Assembly (NCBI RefSeq): GCF_001950255.1
Contig: NZ_BDJK01000015.1
Coordinates: forward strand, 1-46,413
Source: Carboxydothermus pertinax
GTDB taxonomy: Bacteria; Bacillota; Z-2901; Carboxydothermales; Carboxydothermaceae
Reading direction: 5' to 3'
Length of the DNA stretch: 46,413 nt
Made by a program: the position numbers and the translations under genes. Of this stretch, positions 8,921 through 15,201 are shown in pieces. The stretch's first letter is position 1, and every line of letters starts with the position of its first letter. The notes below the pieces were generated by a model that saw only the letters and a list, made by a program, of their open reading frames with translations, did no database searches and was not told the DNA's origin.

Positions 8921-9184
8921 ATGAATTTTGAAGAAAAGCTAAATCAGTTAAAAAAGGGAATAGACGCTGCCTTAAACCATAAAAACCGGGCGGAAGCCCT
9001 GTTAATGCATGTCCAGGAACAGGAAAAGGAGCTTTTACGGCAAATTGCGGAGCTTGGAGTAGAACCGGACAAGCTGGAGGAAGAGATAAAACGGCTGGAA
9101 GAGGAACTTACCAGGCAAATTGCCGCAATGGAGCGGGAAATTCCCTGGGATTTAATTGAAAAGTTAGAGGCGAAGACTAAATGA
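8921..9184 (+). CDS. Small coiled-coil protein between the Rad50-like halves
   Basis: This 87-aa, highly charged, almost entirely helical protein has heptad-like leucine spacing, with a break at the GVEPDK turn (around residues 46-51), so it may fold as two antiparallel helices. I do not recognise a family. It has its own AAGGGAGGAGA ribosome binding site and its stop codon overlaps the ATG of the next gene (ATGA, 9181-9184), which implies coupled translation with the Rad50-like C half. It could supply part of the returning coiled coil of a split Rad50. This is inference from position and composition. Confidence 0.75.
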   Translation: MNFEEKLNQLKKGIDAALNHKNRAEALLMHVQEQEKELLRQIAELGVEPDKLEEEIKRLEEELTRQIAAMEREIPWDLIEKLEAKTK

Positions 9185-9834
9185 TGGAAAAATTAACCAA
9201 GCTCGAGACGGCAATTAATCTTTTAGAGCAACATTATCTCCTTCGTCAGGGGCAAAAGGCTCAACTGGAAATGGAACTTCAAGAAAAAGAACAAAAGCTA
9301 CAGGAATTAGCAAAAGAAAGGGAAAAACTGGAGAAAACCCGGTATCTTTTATTAATTGCCGGGCAATATGCCCGGGAACAGGCCAAAAAATATTTGGAAG
9401 ATATTGCTACCAGTACTCTTCAGTACGTTTTCGGTCCCGAAATATCTCTGGAAATTGAACTTGCCGAAAAGGCAGGGTCCAATACTGCAGAATTTTATGT
9501 AGTTTCGGATTATGGTAGCCTTAAAGTTAAAAACCGCCCTGAGGATGCTCGGGGCGGTGGTGTAGTAGATATTTTATCTTTAGCTTTACGCATCTTTCTT
9601 TTAAGTGCGGTAGAGCCAAAGATTGAAGGTCCGCTCCTTCTAGATGAACCGGGGAAACATGTTTCGGAGGAGTTTATTGGGTCCTTGGCGCTGTTTTTAA
9701 AAGAAACCTCCCGCCATTTTGGCCGCCAGGTAATCATGGTAACTCATAACCAGCACCTAGCAGGCATTGCCGATAAAGCTTTTTTGGTAGAATTAAAAGA
9801 GGGAACTTCCGAAATTAAAGAGTTAACTATTTAG
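9181..9834 (+). CDS. Rad50/SbcC-like ATPase, C-terminal half
   Basis: This 217-aa protein has an N-terminal coiled coil (about 1-60), then an ATPase lobe with a signature region reading ARGGGVVDILSLALR (from about 123), Walker B LLLDEP (Asp155, Glu156) and an H-loop VTHN. This is the half missing from the protein encoded at 7478-8905. The signature differs from the usual LSGG: the serine position is Arg124. The ATPase core therefore looks complete only when both halves pair. It ends in a 12-bp tail-to-tail overlap with the minus-strand GGDEF gene. Confidence 0.83.
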   Translation: MMEKLTKLETAINLLEQHYLLRQGQKAQLEMELQEKEQKLQELAKEREKLEKTRYLLLIAGQYAREQAKKYLEDIATSTLQYVFGPEISLEIELAEKAGSNTAEFYVVSDYGSLKVKNRPEDARGGGVVDILSLALRIFLLSAVEPKIEGPLLLDEPGKHVSEEFIGSLALFLKETSRHFGRQVIMVTHNQHLAGIADKAFLVELKEGTSEIKELTI

Positions 9835-10797
9835 AAGGTAAACGGTATTCCGCCCTTTATTTTTGGCTTTATACAGGGCTTCATCGGCAATTTTTACTAC
9901 ATCCCAAAAAGATTTGGCATTTTGCGGGTAGTGCCCAATCCCTATACTAAGGGTAAGGGGTATTTTTTGGTTTCTGGCCACAGCATGGCGGATCCGTTCC
10001 GCAATTTGGCGGGCTTTTTCCGGGGAGGTTTGCGGCAGGATAATAAGAAATTCTTCCCCGCCAAAGCGAAAAACTTTATCCTGGGTTCTTACCGAGCTTT
10101 TTATGCTAGTGGCGATTTGTTTTAAAGCTTCATCTCCGGCCAGGTGTCCCAGCGTATCGTTATATTGCTTAAAAAAGTCTATATCCGCCAGCAAAAGGGC
10201 ATATTCAAGACTTGACTGGCTTGCCTGCCAGTCAAGCATTTTAGCTTCTTCTTCTAAAAGACGGCGGTTGTATAAGCCTGTTAAACTATCGGTATATGAA
10301 AGCATAAGTAGCTCCTTTACGTTTTTAACCTCGGCGCTTTCAAGGTGTTCTGAAAATTTTAATGGCAAAAGGGTTTTATAAAAGGCCAATTTTAAAAAAA
10401 TTTCTGACAAGGCAATTGTTAAGAATGGTTTAAAAATACTTGTCAAATCAAAAGGGGTGTGATAAAAAATAGTAGAAAGTAGCATGCCAATAGGGATCGC
10501 TAGAAAAAAAAGCGGGAAATACGAATTTTTTATATCTTCCACATAAAAATAAACGCTTAAAAGTAAGACCAGTGGATACGATAGGCTATTTCTCCAGTTG
10601 AAGATAAAGTAAAAACTACTAAAGATATAGATGGTTAAAATAACCGTGTAACGGTTTAAGGGTTTTTTTAAAGTTAATCCATATCCGGTAAATAATATTC
10701 CTAGAGTGACTGCAAAAGGCGTAACCAAGAGGGATTTATAATCGTTTAAGAGAAATAGTAAAAAAATAAGAATCAACATCATTATTTTTTTGTTCAT
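9823..10797 (-). CDS. Membrane-bound diguanylate cyclase (GGDEF)
   Basis: This 324-aa protein has about six hydrophobic segments in residues 1-150, a short linker, and a C-terminal GGDEF domain from about 168. The active-site motif is GGEEF (246-250), a functional variant, and an inhibitory I-site RTQD (237-240) sits exactly five residues before it. It should make c-di-GMP from two GTP and be product-inhibited. ATG 10797 has GGTGA upstream; a TTG at 10842 with AAGGA is an equally possible start, adding 15 residues. A c-di-GMP riboswitch lies elsewhere in this window. No EAL domain is present. Confidence 0.88.
   Translation of the reverse strand: MNKKIMMLILIFLLFLLNDYKSLLVTPFAVTLGILFTGYGLTLKKPLNRYTVILTIYIFSSFYFIFNWRNSLSYPLVLLLSVYFYVEDIKNSYFPLFFLAIPIGMLLSTIFYHTPFDLTSIFKPFLTIALSEIFLKLAFYKTLLPLKFSEHLESAEVKNVKELLMLSYTDSLTGLYNRRLLEEEAKMLDWQASQSSLEYALLLADIDFFKQYNDTLGHLAGDEALKQIATSIKSSVRTQDKVFRFGGEEFLIILPQTSPEKARQIAERIRHAVARNQKIPLTLSIGIGHYPQNAKSFWDVVKIADEALYKAKNKGRNTVYLLNS
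10211..10236. repeat. Inverted repeat inside the GGDEF gene
   Basis: CTTGACTGGC (10211-10220) and GCCAGTCAAG (10227-10236) are a perfect 10-bp inverted repeat with a 6-nt loop, within the coding region between the first GGDEF helix and the next strand. Confidence 0.6.
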
Positions 10798-10894
10798 AAC
10801 CTTCACCAAACCTTGTTTAAGACTGCTAAAAATTAAATTCAATAAATTTCCTTAAATACCTGCTAAAGTTAACCCAAAATTTACCAACAAAAAT

Positions 10895-10925
10895 TGCAAT
10901 AGACTGCAATAAACTTGCAAAAAAT
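10895..10925 (+). repeat. Short direct repeats TGCAATARAC upstream of queD
   Basis: TGCAATAGAC (10895-10904), TGCAATAAAC (10905-10914) and TGCAAAAAAT (10916-10925) follow each other with a 10-11 bp period, one DNA turn. They lie in the divergent region between the GGDEF gene and queD, just before the queD ribosome binding site. They could be an operator array; no known regulator matches in my reading. Confidence 0.45.
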
Positions 10926-10945
10926 ATTCACGGAGGTAGAAATTA

Positions 10946-11308
10946 GTGTTTAAGATATCCGTTTCGACAACTTTTGATGCAGCTCATTTCTTGAAAGATT
11001 ATGACGGAAAATGCGCCAATTTACACGGCCATACCTGGCGGGTAGAAGCTGAAGTGGAAGGACAAACTACCAACGATTTAGGTTTATTGATTGATTTTGG
11101 AATGATTAAGGATTATTTAAAGGAAATAACATCCCGTTTAGACCATAAACTTTTAAATGATGTTTTGCCGGTAAATCCCACCGCGGAAAATATTGCCCGC
11201 TATATTTACCAGGAATTAAAGCCAAAGCTTATGGTTTATCCGGAAATAAAATTATGTGCCATTAAAGTTTGGGAATCTCCCAACAATTCTGCTACTTTTA
11301 TGGAGTGA
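10946..11308 (+). CDS. queD: 6-carboxytetrahydropterin synthase QueD
   Basis: This 120-aa enzyme converts dihydroneopterin triphosphate to 6-carboxytetrahydropterin, the second step to preQ0. Zinc ligands His14, His27 and His29 (HGHTW) and catalytic Cys23 are present, with the conserved C-terminal VWES. The start is GTG 10946 with GGAGGT 8 nt upstream. It is the first gene of a queD-queC-DUF366-queE-folE operon; queC follows after 4 nt. Confidence 0.94.
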   Translation: MFKISVSTTFDAAHFLKDYDGKCANLHGHTWRVEAEVEGQTTNDLGLLIDFGMIKDYLKEITSRLDHKLLNDVLPVNPTAENIARYIYQELKPKLMVYPEIKLCAIKVWESPNNSATFME

Positions 11309-11312
11309 TAAG

Positions 11313-11960
11313 ATGGAAAAGGCTATCGTTTTGCTTTCGGCGGGACTTGATTCTACCGTATCTCTTGCCTATGGAGTAAAGACTTTTGAAGTTATTTTGG
11401 GTCTTACGATTAACTATGGCCAAAAGGCAGCGAAAAAGGAAATTGAACACAGTCAAAAAATCTTAAACTTTTACGGGATACCTCAGGAAATAATAGAGCT
11501 ACCTTTTTTACAAAAAATTACCAAGACTTCGCTGGTGGCGGAATGCGAGGAAATACCAGCTAATGTAGATTTAGAAAGTGATGAAGCGACAAAAATATCG
11601 ATGGCAAAGGTTTGGGTTCCCAATCGAAATGGCCTTTTTATTAACATTGCGGCGGCCTACGCCGAAAGTTTGGGGGCAAAATATATAATAACTGGATTTA
11701 ATGCCGAAGAAGCTCAAACCTTTAGCGATAACTCTAGGGAATTTGTGGAAGCCAGTAACTTGGCCTTAAGCTATAGTACTTTAAATAAGGTGGAAGTGGT
11801 AAGCTTTACGCAAAATCTTGAAAAGGCCGAAATCTACCGCTTAGGTATTGAACTTAAAGCACCGCTGGACCTTGTGTGGAGCTGTTATTATGGTGGAGAG
11901 GAAATGTGTGGGAAATGTGAAAGCTGTCTACGCTTAATCCGGGCTCGAGGAGGAAAGTAG
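11313..11960 (+). CDS. queC: 7-cyano-7-deazaguanine (preQ0) synthase QueC
   Basis: This 215-aa ATP-dependent enzyme turns 7-carboxy-7-deazaguanine and ammonia into preQ0. The PP-loop reads SAGLDS (9-14), one residue off the common SGGLDS. The C-terminal zinc site is complete, with four cysteines in SCYYG...CGKCESC. ATG 11313 is used with GGAGTGAT overlapping the end of queD; a longer in-frame start at 11256 would overlap queD by 53 nt and lacks support. The DUF366 gene starts directly after the stop codon. Confidence 0.94.
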   Translation: MEKAIVLLSAGLDSTVSLAYGVKTFEVILGLTINYGQKAAKKEIEHSQKILNFYGIPQEIIELPFLQKITKTSLVAECEEIPANVDLESDEATKISMAKVWVPNRNGLFINIAAAYAESLGAKYIITGFNAEEAQTFSDNSREFVEASNLALSYSTLNKVEVVSFTQNLEKAEIYRLGIELKAPLDLVWSCYYGGEEMCGKCESCLRLIRARGGK

Positions 11961-12518
11961 ATGTTTACCCGCTTTATCGACCAAAAAATTGATTACGACG
12001 GATCGCAGTTAAGACCGCATTTTATTTATGAAAATTTTGGGCTAATTGGCGATGCCATCATTGCTTTTCGCGGTAAGGCCAGTGTGTTGGACCATCTGGT
12101 GGATTTAGAAGATAAAAAGAAAGAGGCTTTTATTTACAGTGAAGATATGCTCCACTTTATTGTGGAACATTTTGATTTAGATTTAGAAAAAGCCGTTTTA
12201 AGGCAAAGGCTGTTAATAGCCATTATTAAAGAAACCCTTGAAGTTTTTATCGATAAACCAATTGTGCGTATGGGCGATGATTTATTTATCGATGACCGCA
12301 AGCTTTCCGTATCCATTGCTACCAAATCTCTGGTTTCTACCTTAATTCATACTGGTATTAATGTAAAAAGCGACAATGCCCCGGTAGCAGCAATTGGCCT
12401 TAAAGATTTAGGTCTGGAAAATCGGGTAGAATATCTGGGCCGCTTTATTGTACAACGTTACGGCATGGAAATGGAATCGATAAATTTAGCCAAAGCTAAA
12501 GTAAGAGGAGTTTTTTAA
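11961..12518 (+). CDS. DUF366-family protein of unknown function
   Basis: This 185-aa soluble protein resembles the DUF366 family, known mainly from archaea and some bacteria, with motifs like GDAIIAFRG (about 31-39), the acidic stretch after DHLVDLED, and MLHFIVEHF. Its biochemical role is unknown to me. It sits between queC and queE with no gap after queC and one base before queE, so it is part of the preQ0 operon and probably works in deazapurine synthesis, transport or use. The family call is from memory of its motifs and needs a profile search. Confidence 0.65.
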   Translation: MFTRFIDQKIDYDGSQLRPHFIYENFGLIGDAIIAFRGKASVLDHLVDLEDKKKEAFIYSEDMLHFIVEHFDLDLEKAVLRQRLLIAIIKETLEVFIDKPIVRMGDDLFIDDRKLSVSIATKSLVSTLIHTGINVKSDNAPVAAIGLKDLGLENRVEYLGRFIVQRYGMEMESINLAKAKVRGVF

Positions 12519-12519
12519 A

Positions 12520-13254
12520 ATGAAGTTAGGTGAATCCATGGCAAGCATCGTAGAAATCTTTCCGTCTATCCAGGGAGAAGGATTATCTGTAGGGGTTTCC
12601 ACTCTATTTATTCGCTTTTCCGGATGTAACTTAAATTGTTCTTATTGTGATACCAAATATGCTAAAGAAGAAAAAGAAAAATTCACGGTTACTAAAGAAG
12701 ATGGTACCGTTTTAGAATTTTTAAATCCTGTAACTCCAGAAAGATTAGTAGAAATTTTAAGAGAAAATTACGATTTTACTTACTTTCCCCAACTTGCTTT
12801 AACCGGAGGCGAACCTTTACTTCATGCTTCCTTTTTAAAAGATTTTTTGGCAAAATTATCCTATCCTGGAGATGTCCTTTTAGAAACCAACGGTACTTTG
12901 CCTGAAAAGTTAAGAGAAGTAATTAGTTATATTGATATTGTGAGCCAGGATTACAAGTTTAAACCTTTTGTTACTGAGGAGTTTAAAGCTGTCCACCGGG
13001 AGTTTTTGCGAATTGCCATCTACAAAAAAACGTATGTAAAAATGGTTATTTCCCCGGAAGTTCAAGATTTACCGTTTAATGAAGCTATTGATACTATAGC
13101 CCTGGTAAATTCTAAGATACCTTTAATTTTGCAGCCGGTAACGCCTATTACTTACTCCCTTGATTTTCTTTTCCAAAAACAAAAAAAGGCTTTAGAAAAG
13201 CTCTGGGAAGTTCGCTTAATCCCCCAGGTTCATAAACTTTTACAGATAAAATAA
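12520..13254 (+). CDS. queE: 7-carboxy-7-deazaguanine synthase QueE (radical SAM)
   Basis: This 244-aa radical SAM enzyme rearranges 6-carboxytetrahydropterin into 7-carboxy-7-deazaguanine. The 4Fe-4S motif CNLNCSYC gives Cys36, Cys40 and Cys43, and SIQGEG (about 16-21) and LTGGEPLL are typical of QueE and its SAM site. ATG 12520 has AGAGGAG upstream; ATG 12538, preceded by AGGTGA, would give a start closer to the usual family N-terminus. It is fourth in the preQ0 operon, with folE 18 nt downstream. Confidence 0.94.
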   Translation: MKLGESMASIVEIFPSIQGEGLSVGVSTLFIRFSGCNLNCSYCDTKYAKEEKEKFTVTKEDGTVLEFLNPVTPERLVEILRENYDFTYFPQLALTGGEPLLHASFLKDFLAKLSYPGDVLLETNGTLPEKLREVISYIDIVSQDYKFKPFVTEEFKAVHREFLRIAIYKKTYVKMVISPEVQDLPFNEAIDTIALVNSKIPLILQPVTPITYSLDFLFQKQKKALEKLWEVRLIPQVHKLLQIK

Positions 13255-13272
13255 TGTACTGGAGGCGTATCA

Positions 13273-13851
13273 ATGGTAGATAAAGAAAAGATTGAGATAG
13301 CAGTCCGGATGATTTTAGAAGCTATCGGTGAAGATCCGGAGAGAGAAGGGCTTAAAGATACTCCGAAAAGAGTTGCCCGGATGTATGAAGAGGTTTTTGC
13401 GGGATTATCGCAGGATCCCTCGGAACATTTAGAGCGGTATTTTGCCGAAGAACATGAAGAAATGGTTCTGGTAAAAGACATTCCCTTATATTCCATGTGT
13501 GAGCATCATCTGTTGCCCTTTTATGGTAAAGCCCATGTGGCATATATTCCCAGAAAAGGCAAGGTTACCGGACTTTCCAAGCTAGCCCGGGTAGTGGAGG
13601 GTTTTGCCAAAAGGCCGCAACTGCAGGAACGGCTTACCAGTCAAATTGCCGATGCCATTATGGAGCGGTTAAATCCGCGGGGGGTACTGGTGGTGATTGA
13701 AGCGGAACACATGTGTATGACTATGCGGGGGGTAAAAAAGCCCGGTTCTAAAACTATAACTTCAGCTGTTCGGGGGATCTTTGCCACGTCCGTTGCAACC
13801 CGCGCGGAGGCTATGGCGTTAATTGGTCATCAATCACCGCTACGCGATTAA
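13273..13851 (+). CDS. folE: GTP cyclohydrolase I FolE
   Basis: This 192-aa enzyme opens GTP to 7,8-dihydroneopterin triphosphate, the entry step to both folate and preQ0. The zinc site MCEHH (Cys76, His79) and the EAEHMCM cysteine are present, as is the family motif [14 protein letters not shown] lies before ATG 13273. Placed right after queE, it completes the GTP-to-preQ0 route folE, queD, queE, queC within one operon. No queF or tgt is seen in the window. Confidence 0.96.
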   Translation: MVDKEKIEIAVRMILEAIGEDPEREGLKDTPKRVARMYEEVFAGLSQDPSEHLERYFAEEHEEMVLVKDIPLYSMCEHHLLPFYGKAHVAYIPRKGKVTGLSKLARVVEGFAKRPQLQERLTSQIADAIMERLNPRGVLVVIEAEHMCMTMRGVKKPGSKTITSAVRGIFATSVATRAEAMALIGHQSPLRD

Positions 13852-13878
13852 TTGGATATAATAAAAGAGGTGAAGGAA

Positions 13879-14055
13879 ATGAGTGAGAAAAAAGAAGGAA
13901 AATTGGAATTAATTGCCCAAAAGCATTTTTCTTCCTGGGATGAAATGTATCTAGTAGTGGATTTTTTAAACAAGCATTTAAAAGATAAAAAAGTAATGTT
14001 TGGCTTAAATAAAAAAAACGGCGAGATGGTTATGTCCATTTATGAAGTAGAGTAG
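13879..14055 (+). CDS. YpmA-like small protein (DUF4264-like)
   Basis: This 58-aa protein resembles the YpmA/DUF4264 small-protein family of Gram-positives in its VVDFLNKHLKDKKVMFGL core and short C-terminal strand. Function is unknown. ATG 13879 is preferred, with AGAGGTGA 6 nt upstream; a TTG at 13852 is in frame but would start one base after the folE stop codon with no ribosome binding site of its own. It lies between folE and surE with tight spacing and is probably co-transcribed. Confidence 0.65.
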   Translation: MSEKKEGKLELIAQKHFSSWDEMYLVVDFLNKHLKDKKVMFGLNKKNGEMVMSIYEVE

Positions 14056-14064
14056 GTGGGGACT

Positions 14065-14859
14065 GTGCGGCTATTACTAACCAATGATGATGGAATTTAT
14101 GCCCCGGGGATTAAAGCTTTAAGGCATGTTTTGGAAAAAGAAGGTAAATATGAAATAACCGTTGTAGCGCCCGACCGGGAAAAAAGTGCCACCGGCCATG
14201 GGATTACCGTGCACCGGCCGCTTAGAGCTTTTGATATTACCTTTAAAAACAGCCAAGTACGGGGTGTTTCGGTGGACGGTACTCCAGCGGATTGCGTTAA
14301 ACTTGCCGTTGAAGCTCTTTTGGATAAACCGCCGGATTTAGTTTTATCCGGGATTAACTCCGGTCCCAATTTAGGTACAGATGTGTTATATTCGGGGACC
14401 GTTTCGGCGGCTATTGAAGCGATGATTAATGGCATACCGGCAATAGCGATTTCTATGGGTTCTTTTGCTTTTGAAGATGAAGAATACTTACGGGCGGCAG
14501 AAATTTTTGCCCGGCTTTTGCCCGAGATTTTAAAGCATCCCTGGCCCCGGGATACTATTTTAAATATCAACATTCCTAATGTGCCCCTTACCGAAATAAA
14601 AGGGATTGCCATTACAAGACTTGGGGTGAGAAAATATATCAACGTTTTTGAAGAAAGAAAAGATCCCCGGGGACTATCCTATTACTGGATGTCCGGGGAA
14701 GTGGTAAATTACGAAAACGGCCAGGATACTGATACTGCCGCTCTTACCCGAAAAGAAATTTCGATTACGCCGGTTCATTTTGATTTAACCAACTACCGTT
14801 ATTTAAACGAGCTTAAAACCTGGGTAAAAGCTTTAGAAGGGGCCTTGGCCACGGGCTAA
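14065..14859 (+). CDS. surE: 5'/3'-nucleotidase SurE
   Basis: This 264-aa metal-dependent phosphatase acts on nucleoside monophosphates. It opens with the family motif LLTNDDG (Asp8, Asp9), and the metal-binding Ser41 (KSATGHG) and Asn98 (SGINSGPNLG) are present. GTG 14065 gives the usual SurE N-terminus MRLLLTNDDG, with AGGTGGGGA upstream; GTG 14056 is the longer alternative. Its 3' end overlaps the minus-strand SASP gene by 27 bp. Confidence 0.93.
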   Translation: MRLLLTNDDGIYAPGIKALRHVLEKEGKYEITVVAPDREKSATGHGITVHRPLRAFDITFKNSQVRGVSVDGTPADCVKLAVEALLDKPPDLVLSGINSGPNLGTDVLYSGTVSAAIEAMINGIPAIAISMGSFAFEDEEYLRAAEIFARLLPEILKHPWPRDTILNINIPNVPLTEIKGIAITRLGVRKYINVFEERKDPRGLSYYWMSGEVVNYENGQDTDTAALTRKEISITPVHFDLTNYRYLNELKTWVKALEGALATG

Positions 14860-15069
14860 GGCCTCTTCAGCTCTTTTAATCATAAGCTTTACCATATTGC
14901 CCCCTATTTTGCCGCCTACCCGGCCGCAGTCGCGGCTTGGAACATTACCCCAGTAATCTGTAGATGTGTCAATTTTACTGGTAATCCCCAGTTCCGAGGC
15001 GATTTCGTATTTAAGGGTATCGGCAACGTCAGCAGTTAAAAGTGTACCCTCGGGTATAAATTTTGCCAT
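14833..15069 (-). CDS. Alpha/beta-type small acid-soluble spore protein
   Basis: This 78-aa DNA-coating protein of the spore core matches the alpha/beta SASP family: the germination-protease site EIASE (22-26) and the C-terminal DNA-binding region with GNVPSRDCGRVGG and GGNMVKLMIKRAEE. It protects spore DNA and is degraded by GPR on germination. Its presence argues for an endospore former. AAGGGTGAT lies before ATG 15069. A SigG-like promoter precedes it. Convergent overlap with surE is 27 bp. Confidence 0.9.
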   Translation of the reverse strand: MAKFIPEGTLLTADVADTLKYEIASELGITSKIDTSTDYWGNVPSRDCGRVGGKIGGNMVKLMIKRAEEALARGQGPF

Positions 15070-15097
15070 TTTACTATCACCCTTTCTTTTTTATTTT

Positions 15098-15127
15098 TAG
15101 TATTACTGCCGGCGACGGTGAATATTT
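15098..15127 (-). promoter_or_regulatory. SigG-like forespore promoter of the SASP gene
   Basis: On the minus strand, AAATA (15127-15123) is followed after 18 nt by AATACTA (15104-15098), against a SigG consensus of GHATR-N18-CATWMTA. One mismatch falls in each element. The start site would lie about 22 nt before the ATG. The assignment rests on motif and gene type. Confidence 0.45.
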
Positions 15128-15161
15128 GCAAAAAATAGTGGTAAGAATGTTATTTTTTTTA

Positions 15162-15167
15162 TATAAT
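15162..15167 (+). promoter_or_regulatory. -10 box of the dnaE promoter
   Basis: A perfect TATAAT stands 35 nt before the dnaE ATG. The -35 region is weak (TGGTAA at 15139-15144, 17 nt spacer). A LexA-like box follows 5 nt downstream. Confidence 0.6.
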
Positions 15168-15172
15168 AAAAT

Positions 15173-15186
15173 CGAACATATATTCG
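15173..15186 (+). promoter_or_regulatory. LexA-like SOS box before dnaE
   Basis: CGAACATATATTCG matches the Gram-positive LexA/DinR consensus CGAACRNRYGTTYG at all positions but one (A for G). It overlaps the expected transcription start, an effective place for a repressor. This suggests the polymerase gene is damage-inducible; no LexA gene is in the window to support it further. Confidence 0.62.
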
Positions 15187-15201
15187 AAAGAGGGAAGTTT
15201 T

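Noticed and set aside
8880-8925. Frameshift or sequencing error splitting one rad50 gene
   Set aside because: The first part ends after the zinc hook, and the next gene has a strong separate ribosome binding site and ATG; a simple one-base error does not explain it. Not excluded without resequencing.
10861-10945. preQ1 riboswitch before queD
   Set aside because: A TTGCA/TGCAA stem can be drawn but the loop is too short and the A-rich tail pairing of preQ1-I is absent.
14097-14642. Open frame of 181 codons on the minus strand
   Set aside because: It lies fully opposite surE, which has all family motifs; the minus frame is low-complexity (Ser/Ile/Pro/Lys rich) and matches nothing.
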